A DNA stretch of 64,000 nucleotides from Phyllobacterium chamaecytisi (lineage in GTDB: Bacteria > Pseudomonadota > Alphaproteobacteria > Rhizobiales > Rhizobiaceae): contig NZ_JAIQWW010000007.1 of NCBI RefSeq assembly GCF_020164455.1, positions 124,001-188,000 on the forward strand, in the 5' to 3' direction. Numbering within the stretch: the stretch's first letter is position 1; each line of letters opens with the position of its first letter. Positions 7,617 through 16,509 of this stretch are shown one piece after another. A program made the position numbers and the translations under genes. A model generated the notes under the pieces. It made no database searches, was not told the origin of the DNA, and was given only the letters and a program-made list of their open reading frames with translations.

Positions 7617-9154
7617 TCGGCGGCCTCTTTTGCTGCGCTGTCATGGCCAAGGGCTGGCCGCATGATCGAGGCTTCGGTCAATTGATCGCGCGACAGCGAT
7701 GCCGCAATCCGCCCGTCATAAAGGACCAGAACCCGGTCGCATAAATGCACAAGCTCGGGAACCTCGGTGGAATGCAGGAGGATCGAACCTCCGGCGTCGG
7801 TGAAGTTGCGCATCATGACGTAAAGTTCGTGCTTGGTGCCGACATCGATACCGCGGGTCGGATCGAACAGCAGCAGGATACGGCTTTGAGCGACAAGCCA
7901 TTTGGCGATTGCGATCTTCTGCTGGTTGCCTCCGGAGAAAGCGCCCGCCCTGGTCCAAAGCGCGCGCTGATCAACCTCGACGGTACCGAAAGCAGAACGC
8001 ACGGCCTGGCGTTCCAGATCACTTTGTATCAGTCCAAATCGTGAGAACCTGTCAATCACCGGCAGGGATGCGTTGAGCGTTCCGCTAAGCTTCAGGAACA
8101 GGCCCTCCGTCTTTCGGTCTTCAGGCACCAGCCCGATCGCAATATTGGGTTTGAGTGCATCCGCCGGTGAAGCAAACCGCACCCTGCGCCCATCGACAAG
8201 GATATCGCCATGGGTCACCTGCGTCATGCCAAAACACGTCAGGAAAAGGTCGAGCTGGCCCATGCCCTGCAGTCCGGCAACGCCGAGGATTTCGCCTTTC
8301 CGCAGATCGAAACTCGCATCGCGCAGCTTGTGACCAGCCCGCAGGTTGCGGACACCCAACACCGGCGCACCAAATGCGGCTTCGCCTTTGGGCCGCGCCG
8401 GGAAAGTCTGGGCAATCGATCGCCCGACAATGCTCTCGATAACTTGGCCGTCGGTAATGGAGGCAACGGCGCACGTGGTTATGTGGCGTCCATTGCGCAA
8501 GATAGTCAGCGTGTCACAAAAGGCGCGCACCTCGCGCATGCGATGCGTGATGAAAACGATGGTCGTCCCTGCCGCCTTCAGCTTGGCGATGATCCGGCCC
8601 AGCCATTCGACGTCACTGCCCGCAAGCGTCGATGTTGGTTCGTCCAGGAGAAGAATTCGGGGCTTGCGATAAAGTGCACGGGCAATTTCTATCTTTTGCT
8701 GGATGGCAAGATCGAGTGTGCCGACTTCAGCGTCGAGATCGACCGCAAATTCGAGCTCCTGCAAATGTTGCGCTATGGCGTGACGCGCCGCAGACCGGCG
8801 GATCATGCCGGTTATCCCCATCGGCGCATAGGGCATCAGCATATTGTCGAGCACCGTCAAATCCTTGACCAGCGTCATTTCCTGAAATGCAGTCTGGACG
8901 CCGAGCGCATGCGCCGCCCTTGGGGCATTGAGCGCTGCTCTTTCACCAAAGACCGATATGTGCCCCTCGTCAGGACGCAGCAGTCCCGATAGCAATTTGA
9001 CAATCGTTGATTTGCCCGCACCGTTTTCGCCGAGCAAAGCATGGGTACTTCCAGGCTCGATGCGGAAGGATACGCCATCGACTGCAACCGTGGCGCCAAA
9101 CGCCTTGCGAATATCGGTCACTTCAATGGCGGATTGTTCGAATGGTGAATTCAT
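7613..9154 (-). CDS. Sugar ABC transporter ATP-binding protein (RbsA/MglA type)
   Basis: This is a CUT2-family ATPase of about 513 residues with two nucleotide-binding domains. The first has Walker A GENGAGKST and Walker B LLLDEPTSTL. The second has a degenerate Walker A region (GLQGMGQLDLF), signature FSGGNQQK and LLFDPTRGIDV; such asymmetry is usual in RbsA proteins. The start at 9154 (MNSPFEQSAIEV) fits the family N-terminus; an upstream ATG at 9211 lacks a ribosome binding site and would add 19 residues. It overlaps the permease gene by 4 bases and follows the binding-protein gene by about 70 bases. Confidence 0.93.
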   Translation of the reverse strand: MNSPFEQSAIEVTDIRKAFGATVAVDGVSFRIEPGSTHALLGENGAGKSTIVKLLSGLLRPDEGHISVFGERAALNAPRAAHALGVQTAFQEMTLVKDLTVLDNMLMPYAPMGITGMIRRSAARHAIAQHLQELEFAVDLDAEVGTLDLAIQQKIEIARALYRKPRILLLDEPTSTLAGSDVEWLGRIIAKLKAAGTTIVFITHRMREVRAFCDTLTILRNGRHITTCAVASITDGQVIESIVGRSIAQTFPARPKGEAAFGAPVLGVRNLRAGHKLRDASFDLRKGEILGVAGLQGMGQLDLFLTCFGMTQVTHGDILVDGRRVRFASPADALKPNIAIGLVPEDRKTEGLFLKLSGTLNASLPVIDRFSRFGLIQSDLERQAVRSAFGTVEVDQRALWTRAGAFSGGNQQKIAIAKWLVAQSRILLLFDPTRGIDVGTKHELYVMMRNFTDAGGSILLHSTEVPELVHLCDRVLVLYDGRIAASLSRDQLTEASIMRPALGHDSAAKEAAE

Positions 9155-9226
9155 CCCACCGGTCCTGCTCAAATCATCGGGATAAGCCAAGTTGCGCGGA
9201 GCGGTAGCCACTCCGCGCGCCTACGC

Positions 9227-10354
9227 TTAGTTCTCGGGTTGACCGACCAATGCTGCATTAAGACCGATTTCGGGCGTCTTTTCCGAGAAGATCGACGCAA
9301 ACCAGCCCGGATTGGAGACGATGGACGGTTTGAATGCGTTGCAGCCGTCTTTCATTTCCTGCCACGTACCTTCCTGGCAGAGCTTGATGGTCTCGTTGGT
9401 GACCAGAGGCAGCGGCAGTACAGTCTTCTTCGGCACTTCCTTGCCTTCGATCGCATCGACGGCGAGCTTCAGCGCCAATGCGCCCGAATATGGCGGGGAT
9501 GCATAGGAAATGCGCGGCGCACCCATGGGTGCATAGGGAGGTGTCGCACCCTCTGCCTCGGTTCCGGCCGGCAGCATCTGGATACGGCCGCCATTCGAGC
9601 CCTCGCCTGCGCAAGGAAGAAGCTGCTCCGGCTTCTTGCCAGCTTCGAGTTGCATCGAATTTGCGGTAAAGCAGCCGACCTGCATCCAAAGCCCGTTGAT
9701 GTCGTCCCAGTTGCGGGTTGCGAGGATCTTCGAGAGTTCGGTGCGTGCGACGGCCTGGCTCCACATGCCAACCGCTTCACCGACGATCTTGATATCAGGA
9801 TGCTTGGCGAAGACTTCCTTGGCCGCCTTGGTACGAAGATTGTCGACGGACGTTCCGGGCACGCCGGTAATCGCAATGATATTGCCCTTGCCATTTAGCT
9901 TCTTGACCAGCCATTCCGCTGTGACGCGGCCGGCCTCTTCCTGATCGATCGCTATGTTATAAGCGCAGGGCTCGGTGATCTCGCCATCATAGGCGAATAC
10001 CTTGACGCCCTTATCGCACGCGTTCTTGACAACCTGGTTGAGTGCGGTCGGTGAAATCGGGAAAATGACAATGGCTTCAGCGCCAGCCTGTACCATTGCG
10101 TTGATCTGTTGAATCTGCCGCTGCGCATTGGGACCGGCAACCTGGACTTGCAGATCCACCTTGTCAGCATAGTCCTTGTGGGCAGCCATGGCCTTGACCA
10201 TGTTGGCGGCCTCGGCCTGCCAGTCATTGCCGATAAAGCTCATGCTCAGAAAAATCTTGTGTTTTTCCGCAGCGTCGGCGTGGCCGATCATGGCCATGCC
10301 CGACACAAGACAGGCACAAGCGGCTGCGCGCCGGATGATTGATCCAATTCCCAT
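9227..10354 (-). CDS. Periplasmic sugar-binding protein of a CUT2 ABC importer
   Basis: This 375-residue ribose/galactose-type binding protein (Peripla_BP_4) has a cleavable signal peptide (about residues 1-26, MGIGSIIRRAAACACLVSG then a hydrophobic stretch ending GHADA). The mature part shows AGPNAQRQIQQINAMVQAGAEAIVIFP and VKVFAYDGEI, both typical of the family. The start at 10354 has a GGAGGG ribosome binding site; the longer open frame to 10453 does not. It is the first gene of the operon, transcribed away from the GntR regulator. The ligand is presumably the sugar or sugar acid processed by the downstream enzymes. Confidence 0.93.
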   Translation of the reverse strand: MGIGSIIRRAAACACLVSGMAMIGHADAAEKHKIFLSMSFIGNDWQAEAANMVKAMAAHKDYADKVDLQVQVAGPNAQRQIQQINAMVQAGAEAIVIFPISPTALNQVVKNACDKGVKVFAYDGEITEPCAYNIAIDQEEAGRVTAEWLVKKLNGKGNIIAITGVPGTSVDNLRTKAAKEVFAKHPDIKIVGEAVGMWSQAVARTELSKILATRNWDDINGLWMQVGCFTANSMQLEAGKKPEQLLPCAGEGSNGGRIQMLPAGTEAEGATPPYAPMGAPRISYASPPYSGALALKLAVDAIEGKEVPKKTVLPLPLVTNETIKLCQEGTWQEMKDGCNAFKPSIVSNPGWFASIFSEKTPEIGLNAALVGQPEN

Positions 10355-10438
10355 TATAATTCCTCCCTGACACTGGAAAACATCTCCGAGCGGGCTCCTC
10401 TTCCCTCTCGTCGTTCCTGCAGCCAACCGTAGCACCAT

Positions 10439-10472
10439 TTGATCAAAGATCAATGATGAAATACCATTGATC
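10439..10472. promoter_or_regulatory. Candidate GntR operator: two overlapping inverted repeats
   Basis: The 215-bp divergent region between the binding-protein gene and the GntR gene contains TTGATCAAAGATCAA (10439-10453). Overlapping it is a second palindrome with 8-bp arms GATCAATG and CATTGATC (10448-10455 and 10465-10472) separated by 9 bases. Position and symmetry suit a dimeric regulator controlling both directions. That the GntR protein binds here is inference. Confidence 0.5.
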
Positions 10473-10569
10473 GTGCATAAGATTTGTTAGATAAGGAGAA
10501 ACGCTTGACGCGCTGTGGTGGACACTGCATTCCACGTTAAAGGGGCACCCGCCGCAAAAAAGGTGATGA

Positions 10570-11250
10570 ATGGCTGAAGCCGGTTACAGGAGACCAGGTG
10601 TTGAAATTCTCCCGCTTTCCAAGGAGACGCTGCAGGACCGCGTCTATCGCCAGATTGCCAGCCTGATACTTGAAGGCGGCATTGTTCCGGGCGAGATGGT
10701 TCCCGTGCAAAGCCTTGCCGATGCCTTCGGCGTCAGCGCCATGCCGGTGCGGGAAGCTTTGCGGCGGCTGACAGCGGCCAATGCGCTGACCGTGGTTTCC
10801 GGGCGTTCCATCGGCATACCGCGGTTGAGCCGGGCCAAGCTCACTGATCTGCGCAATGTTCGCATCGAGATCGAGGCACTTGCGGGCAAATGGGCCGCCG
10901 AGCGGATCGAAGATAGCGAACTGGAAACTCTGCGCTCGCTGCTGAAAGCACTGGAAAAAGCCAACGCCTCTGGCGATATCAAATCATACCTGCGAGCGAA
11001 CTACGCGTTTCACTTCTCGATCTACCGGGCGGCTGGGTCGGAGAGCATTCTCAACATCATCGAGAATCTTTGGCTGCAGGTCAGCCCATACTTCAACATG
11101 CTGCATGATTCCGGCAATTACACCAAAGCCAACGAGCACCATCAATCGATGTTCACCGCGCTATGCGCTCACGATGGCGAGGCGGTTAAAATAGCCATTC
11201 AGGCCGATATCGATGCGGCCTATGATGTGCTCGTGGACTTGGTGAGCTGA
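10570..11250 (+). CDS. GntR-family transcriptional regulator (FCD/FadR-type)
   Basis: This 226-residue regulator has an N-terminal winged helix (LQDRVYRQIASLILEGGIVPGEMVP ... MPVREALRRL, residues about 18-75) and an all-helical FCD-type ligand domain with the NYAFHFSIYRAAGSE and NEHHQSMFTAL segments that carry metal-binding histidines in this class. An AAAGGTGATGA ribosome binding site precedes the ATG. It is transcribed divergently from the sugar-catabolic operon and is the obvious candidate for its regulator, probably a repressor released by a pathway acid. Confidence 0.9.
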   Translation: MAEAGYRRPGVEILPLSKETLQDRVYRQIASLILEGGIVPGEMVPVQSLADAFGVSAMPVREALRRLTAANALTVVSGRSIGIPRLSRAKLTDLRNVRIEIEALAGKWAAERIEDSELETLRSLLKALEKANASGDIKSYLRANYAFHFSIYRAAGSESILNIIENLWLQVSPYFNMLHDSGNYTKANEHHQSMFTALCAHDGEAVKIAIQADIDAAYDVLVDLVS

Positions 11251-11333
11251 GGCGGGATCGCATCTGTAACTGTTACGTACTTCTTGGCATCACCGCCGTA
11301 GCTAATATCTCGCCCATAACTGGGAGAATAGCG

Positions 11334-12856
11334 ATGGCCAAGGCACCAAAACCCAACAAGCCCAATATTCTTTTCATAATGGCCGATGATATCGGCTGGT
11401 TCAATGTCAGCTGCTACAACCACGGCATCATGGGGTATCGGACACCTAACATCGATCGTATCGCTCGAGAAGGTGCCATGTTCACGGACTTCTACGGCCA
11501 GCAGAGCTGCACTGCTGGACGGGCTGCCTTCGTCACCGGACAAGCACCAATCAGGACCGGACTGACGAAGGTTGGTATGCCTGGAGCGACGCTGGGCCTC
11601 AGTGCCGAGGATCCGTCGATTGCTCAATTCCTGAAAAATCTCGGCTATGCCACCGGCCAATTCGGTAAAAACCATCTCGGCGACCGCAACGAGCATTTGC
11701 CGACTGTTCATGGTTTCGATGAGTTCTTCGGCAACCTCTATCACCTCAACGCCGAGGAGGAGCCAGAATATACGGACTATCCGAAGGACCCGAAGTTTCG
11801 CGAGAAGTTCGGCCCGCGCGGTGTCCTCAAGTGCAAGGCGTCCGACAAAGACGACAAGACCGTCGATCCTAAATACGGCAAGGTCGGCAAACAAGTTATT
11901 GAAAACACTGGTCCGCTTACGCGCAAGCGTATGGAAACAGTGGACGAGGAGTTTATGGGGGCGGCCCTCAATTTCATGGAGCGCAAGACCAAGGAAGGCG
12001 GACCCTGGTTCTGCTACATGAACACCACGCGCATGCATGTCTTCACGCATCTGAAGCCATGTCGGTCGGCAAGACGGGGCACGGCCTCTATCCGGACGGC
12101 ATGGTGGAACTGGACGGCTATGTCGGCCAGTTGCTGGACAAACTCGAGAAGCTTGGTGTCGCTGACAATACCATTGTCGTCTTCACAACGGACAATGGCG
12201 CCGAGGTCCTGTCGTGGCCGGATGGTGGTGCCACACCCTTCCGGGGTGAGAAAGACACCAATTGGGAAGGTGGCTGGCGGGTTCCCTGCGTTATGCGCTG
12301 GCCGGGAGTCATCGAGCCTGGCCGTGTCATCAACGACATTTGCTCGCTACAGGATTTCATACCGACTTTTGCCGCTGCCGCGGGTGAGCCCGACCTCGCT
12401 GCAAAAGTGAAAAAAGGATACAAAATCGGCGCCAAGACCTTCAAGGTCCATCTTGACGGCTTCAACCTTCAGCCCTTCCTGTCCGGAAAAGAAAAGGAAT
12501 CCCCGCGCAAGGGCTTCCTCTATTGGAGCGACGACGGTGACCTGATGGCGCTGCGCATCAACCAGTACAAAGTGGTATTCAGCGAGCAGCGAAGCACAGG
12601 GCTTGATGTCTGGCGCGAACCATTGTCAAAGATGCGCATTCCCAAGCTCTTCGATCTTCGCTCCGATCCGTTCGAGCGTGGCGAAGAAAGCAATTTTTAT
12701 TATGCGCAGTGGTTCGCCGAGCACGTCCCACTGCAATATGCTGCGCAGGCACTCGTTGCCGAATGGCTTGAAAGCTTCAAGGAGTTCCCGCCACGTGCTA
12801 AGCCGGCGAGCTTCACAGTGGACCAAATCGTGGAGTCGCTGATGCCGAGAGGGTGA
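11334..12856 (+). pseudogene. Arylsulfatase, split by a frameshift
   Basis: Two overlapping frames make one formylglycine-type sulfatase of about 507 residues. Frame 1 (11334 to about 12055) has the metal-binding MADDIGW segment and the CTAGR motif (Cys59-x-Ala-x-Arg), recognised by the formylglycine-generating enzyme. Frame 2 (from about 12057 to 12856) carries TTDNGAE, the second metal-binding region, and the C-terminal domain. The break lies at about 12052-12062, after THLKP, where one base appears to be missing (23 bases where 24 are expected). No slippery heptamer is visible there. It is either a genuine recent pseudogene or a sequencing error; each half alone would be inactive. No formylglycine-generating enzyme gene is nearby. 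Confidence 0.8.
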
Positions 12857-12874
12857 ACGACAAGGCGGAGGAGG

Positions 12875-12916
12875 AAAACCAGCATCTTGAACAAAATCGT
12901 CTAAGATGCTGGTTTT
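12875..12916. terminator. Bidirectional hairpin terminator
   Basis: AAAACCAGCATCTT (12875-12888) and AAGATGCTGGTTTT (12903-12916) form a perfect 14-bp stem with a 14-base loop, ending in T runs on both strands. It lies between the sulfatase gene and the oppositely oriented tRNA-Lys, so it can terminate both. Confidence 0.8.
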
Positions 12917-12919
12917 AAA

Positions 12920-12995
<76 letters not shown>

Positions 12996-13109
12996 GTCAG
13001 CCGTTTGGCGGCGACAAGTGAGGGCTCTATAACGGGGCAAATCTTGCCTGTCCAGCCCTTCTTGAAAACTTTATGACGGCTTTGCACCGGAACAACGTCG
13101 GGTTGAGGA

Positions 13110-14027
13110 CTATACAAACAGCCGGCCTTCCGCGACCCTGATCGCCGAGCCCCCAATGCGCCCCCCGGTCAGCTTCTGGTCGACGATATCCAGCTCGAGC
13201 TGCAAGCGCGATGGCCTTCCCATTTCATATCCCTGTTCGATCGATAGGCGCAGCACGCCGTCCAGCGGTTCGTCGAACGCATGAATTGCACCGGCAAACG
13301 CCGCCGTTGCAGAACCCGTTGCCGGATCTTCATAGGTGCCCTCATCGCTCACGAACATGCGCGAGTGAAAATGGCTGTCATGCAGCATCGTTTCGCGGCA
13401 ATAGGCATAGACCGGCAGCTGGCGATGGCCGATGGTCGGCGCCACGTCCTTCATCGCGATCTGGTTGATAACGATGCGCCCCGCCGCCTCGAGTCCGTGC
13501 ACCGGCACAAGCATGAAAGGTACACCCGCATCCCAGATGCTCGGAACATGGTTCTCGAAGCCGATTTCCTTTGGCTCGAGCCGCAACGCATTGGCGATGG
13601 CGATCTTGTCGTATTTATAAGGAACCTCTTGCGGAAGCTTCGGCAGATCAAACTCGGCAAACGCGCCGTTTTCGCTGAGTTTGACGCCGCAGCGGACGGG
13701 CCCCACCTGCTCCTCCAGGATGATAAGTGCATCCTGGGTACCCTTGACTTCGCCAAATCGATTCTGAGCCAGGGCGACTGCGGTCCCGACGGTCGGGTGT
13801 CCTGCAAACGGCATTTCATAATCGGGCGTAAAAATACGCGCCCACGCCGTATGTGCCGGGTTCTTTGCAGGCAGGACGAAAACAGTTTCGGAAAGATTGA
13901 ACTCGCGCGCGATCCGCTGCATGGCAATATCGTCGAGGCCGTCGGCATCGTGCACGATCGCCAGCGGATTCCCGGCCAGCACCTCGTCGGTGAAGACATC
14001 ATAGACCTCGTAGTGGCGACCGGCCAT
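13110..14027 (-). CDS. PhzF-family isomerase/epimerase-like protein
   Basis: This 305-residue protein has the DapF-like double fold of the PhzF phenazine-biosynthesis family. Diagnostic features are [15 protein letters not shown] at the N-terminus, the catalytic Glu47 in [20 protein letters not shown] (the residue 70-80 region), and [14 protein letters not shown] in the second domain. The ATG at 14027 follows a GGGAGAG ribosome binding site. No other phenazine genes are present, so this is one of the many PhzF-like proteins of unknown substrate. Confidence 0.9.
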   Translation of the reverse strand: MAGRHYEVYDVFTDEVLAGNPLAIVHDADGLDDIAMQRIAREFNLSETVFVLPAKNPAHTAWARIFTPDYEMPFAGHPTVGTAVALAQNRFGEVKGTQDALIILEEQVGPVRCGVKLSENGAFAEFDLPKLPQEVPYKYDKIAIANALRLEPKEIGFENHVPSIWDAGVPFMLVPVHGLEAAGRIVINQIAMKDVAPTIGHRQLPVYAYCRETMLHDSHFHSRMFVSDEGTYEDPATGSATAAFAGAIHAFDEPLDGVLRLSIEQGYEMGRPSRLQLELDIVDQKLTGGRIGGSAIRVAEGRLFV

Positions 14028-14117
14028 TTGCTCTCTCCCTATTAGCGTCCGGAAAAAATAGAGTAAGGTAGCCTCCGTACAAGTCAAACCTTGTGACGGT
14101 GACATTCAGTACGGACT

Positions 14118-14831
14118 TCAGCCTTGGCGAAAATGCCAGTCGGCAAATGTGCGAAACGTCCATGGCGTCGCCTCGCCCATTTCCCCCGCAGCGGAAATCG
14201 CGGTGATGTCGTCGAGCTCGGAATCCTCTTCAGCAGCAATGTGGCCGCGAATATGCTTCAGCAGCTCCTCTCCACTGGCATCGAAATAGTGACGCCGGAA
14301 CAAAGCGATGCTGCGGCTGGCAGTGACGAGGTATAGCTGATCGTCGCGCTTTCCGGCCCCTGAGAGCTTGACGCCGGTTTCCTCTTCGACTTCCCGGTGC
14401 ATGTTGCCGTCAATATCGATGAAGTCGCCCGCGACATCCTCTTCATCGAACGAACCCGCCGGAAAATAGATGCGGCCGGCTGCCGATGTCGAAGCGGCCA
14501 TACGCCCGGCGATCAGCTTGTTATCCCCTGAAACGATCACACCGACGGCGAAAATATGCCAAGGCTTCACGTTTCTTGCATCGGCCTTCCAGTGCATCAT
14601 CGTGGCAAATCGCGTGCGGTGATATCGCGCCTGAAACGCATCGTCCGCCACTCCCGCCTTTTCCGCCATGAAGAACGGCCCATTGAAGATGGCCGGATTG
14701 GCTGCCATCGCACTCACCCATCCAGCAGCAATTGCCGCCTCATTTGAAATTCCATATTCAAGTGGTGCGCTGTCAATGCGGATCACCGCGTTATGGAGCG
14801 GGATGACGGTCTTCTCTGGAATATCATGCAT
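14118..14831 (-). CDS. NUDIX hydrolase
   Basis: A protein of about 237 residues contains a Nudix box core REVEEETGV inside GDFIDIDGNMHREVEEETGVKL; family members hydrolyse nucleoside diphosphates linked to another group. The start is uncertain: ATG at 14831 (MHDIPEKTV) is used here, but a GTG at 14846 directly abuts the stop of the upstream nuclease gene and could be used by translational coupling. The two genes are consecutive and co-oriented, so probably one transcript. The substrate is not predictable. Confidence 0.85.
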   Translation of the reverse strand: MHDIPEKTVIPLHNAVIRIDSAPLEYGISNEAAIAAGWVSAMAANPAIFNGPFFMAEKAGVADDAFQARYHRTRFATMMHWKADARNVKPWHIFAVGVIVSGDNKLIAGRMAASTSAAGRIYFPAGSFDEEDVAGDFIDIDGNMHREVEEETGVKLSGAGKRDDQLYLVTASRSIALFRRHYFDASGEELLKHIRGHIAAEEDSELDDITAISAAGEMGEATPWTFRTFADWHFRQG

Positions 14832-14846
14832 TAGGTCGCGACCCAC

Positions 14847-15962
14847 TCAAACCATACTCAAAGTTACGGAAACCGGGCAATGGTCGCTGGCCTTCGGGCG
14901 ATCCCAGCCGATACGCGGAAAAAGCTCCACCTTCTGATCGGGCGGAAAGATCGTCCGGTAAGGCTGACCACGGCGGATAATATCGGGTATCGCATCTGCA
15001 TTGCTGCGCACGAGTGCCGGTGAGGCGAGAATATAGTCGAGCTGACACAGATGCCGCTCGTCTGGTCCCCGTGTGTGATAGAGCGTCCAACGGTCCATCA
15101 CCGGCCGCCGTTCCACCAGATTCTCGCAAAATCCGTCGTTCAGCAGAATGTCGAGACTGCTGATTGGCTCACTCACTGGCGCGAAGGTATACCCAACGAG
15201 CGAATCCCCACCGATGACCACCCTTTCGCGATAATCGTTGAAGTCGCCGCAGATCACCCAGCGCTTGCTCGCCGCGCCACCGCTTGTCGCAAACTTGTCC
15301 TCGATGATCCGCCGGACGGCTGTCGCTTCCGCCACCCGCACGGGCATGGTCGATACGCGACCGTCCATGCCGTTGCGCGGTGAGCCCATCGACTTGAAGT
15401 GACTGACAAAAAGCGTCAGCGGCTTGCCGCCGATGCGCACGTCGATTTCCAGGCAATCACGCTTGAAGATACGTTCATGCGGCTCGATGCCAAGCAAGGC
15501 AAGTTCAGGATTGTGAATACCGAGATCGTTGTAGGTGAGATGCGCGTGACTGGTCATGCCGACAAATTCGATGGGCTCGCCGTAGCGGGTCTGATCGCGC
15601 ATCAATACCGCGACGTCGATGCCACGGCTGTCATTGCCTTCGACCATGAATTTGTGGCGGTAGCCCTCGCCGACCATCTTGAACAGATAGCCAAACTCGA
15701 AGGCGTTCAACGCGCCGATATTATCCACCTCCTGCAGGCAGAGAATATCCGCATGGGTTTCGGCGATCGCCAGCGCGGTCAATTGCCGCGTGTCGTCGGC
15801 ATAGGCAATCGCCCGCCCCTGTTCAAGCTGCCGGTACTGTTCCTCATCCTCTATCTGGAACAGCTGCAACGTCCGGTCCTTGTTGAGATTGTTCTTGAAT
15901 CCCGAAAAATCGAAACGATTCATGAGGTTCTCGACATTGAAAGTGGCGATGCGAACGGACAT
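14847..15962 (-). CDS. Endonuclease/exonuclease/phosphatase family protein
   Basis: This 371-residue EEP-fold hydrolase carries all family motifs: IATFNVENL at the N-terminus, LCLQEVDN (catalytic Glu), WVICGDFNDY (Asp-Asn pair) and the C-terminal SDHCPVSVTL (catalytic His). Such proteins are Mg-dependent phosphodiesterases that act on nucleic acids or small phosphoesters. No signal peptide is seen, so it is probably cytoplasmic. The ATG at 15962 is preferred over an upstream TTG. Confidence 0.88.
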   Translation of the reverse strand: MSVRIATFNVENLMNRFDFSGFKNNLNKDRTLQLFQIEDEEQYRQLEQGRAIAYADDTRQLTALAIAETHADILCLQEVDNIGALNAFEFGYLFKMVGEGYRHKFMVEGNDSRGIDVAVLMRDQTRYGEPIEFVGMTSHAHLTYNDLGIHNPELALLGIEPHERIFKRDCLEIDVRIGGKPLTLFVSHFKSMGSPRNGMDGRVSTMPVRVAEATAVRRIIEDKFATSGGAASKRWVICGDFNDYRERVVIGGDSLVGYTFAPVSEPISSLDILLNDGFCENLVERRPVMDRWTLYHTRGPDERHLCQLDYILASPALVRSNADAIPDIIRRGQPYRTIFPPDQKVELFPRIGWDRPKASDHCPVSVTLSMV

Positions 15963-16086
15963 GCGGAGACTCAAGCGTTTGAACCATGTGACGGGAACGA
16001 CAACCTAGCCGCATTGACCGGCTCCCACCAGTGGCGATCCGCGCAACAAGTCCTTATATGTATGTATTCGGGATCAGGACAGAACG

Positions 16087-16428
16087 ATGATGAAAGCCTT
16101 GACGATCATACTCACGGCCCTCGGCTTTATTCTGACGACCCAGCTTGTCAGCGTATCAGCGCAGGAAATCCAGGGCTATCGCCCGGCACCACGCGGGCTC
16201 GATGCGGTTCCGAGAAAGCCTTATATTCCAGGCAGCGGTACCCCATCCAATCCTGCTTTGCGCAACTGCACCGGATCGGCGGCCTGCTATGATTTTCGCG
16301 TGCATCGCCCCATCGGCCCATCCGGCCGAACACAGGTTCAACGTTGCCGCGATCAATACCAATCCTATCGGGCTTTCGACAATACGTACCAGCCCTTCAC
16401 TGGCCCTCGCCGCCGCTGCGATTTGTGA
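16087..16428 (+). CDS. Small secreted BA14K-like protein
   Basis: This 113-residue protein has a clear signal peptide (MMKALTIILTALGFILTTQL, cleaved near SVSAQ). Its C-terminus (CRDQYQSYRAFDNTYQPFTG then RRRC) resembles the BA14K-type motif found in small rhizobial/brucella secreted proteins: Cys, SYxxxxxTY, Gly, RxxC. It has four cysteines in the mature part. Function is unknown. The last codons of the gene are duplicated about 1.5 kb downstream (see the repeat at 17928). Confidence 0.75.
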   Translation: MMKALTIILTALGFILTTQLVSVSAQEIQGYRPAPRGLDAVPRKPYIPGSGTPSNPALRNCTGSAACYDFRVHRPIGPSGRTQVQRCRDQYQSYRAFDNTYQPFTGPRRRCDL

Positions 16429-16463
16429 GCAACGAGCAGGCTAGCCAAAACGAAAGGCTGGTG
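16409..16463 (+). repeat. 55-bp direct repeat, copy 1 (spans the stop of the BA14K-like gene)
   Basis: This segment matches 17928-17982 at 49 of 55 positions without gaps. It covers the last codons and stop of the BA14K-like gene plus the start of what, at the other copy, is the ilvC terminator stem. The pair brackets the TetR/RidA genes. Confidence 0.8.
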
Positions 16464-16509
16464 TGCGGGAGTTTCGCGACGGTCGCTTTAGCCCAAACTT
16501 CGTTCCGCC

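Noticed and set aside
12050-12065. Programmed ribosomal frameshift in the sulfatase gene
   Set aside because: No slippery heptamer, downstream pseudoknot or stop codon arrangement supports it; a missing base is simpler.
13110-14027. Phenazine biosynthesis locus
   Set aside because: Only a PhzF-like gene is present; the family is broad and no other phz gene is near.
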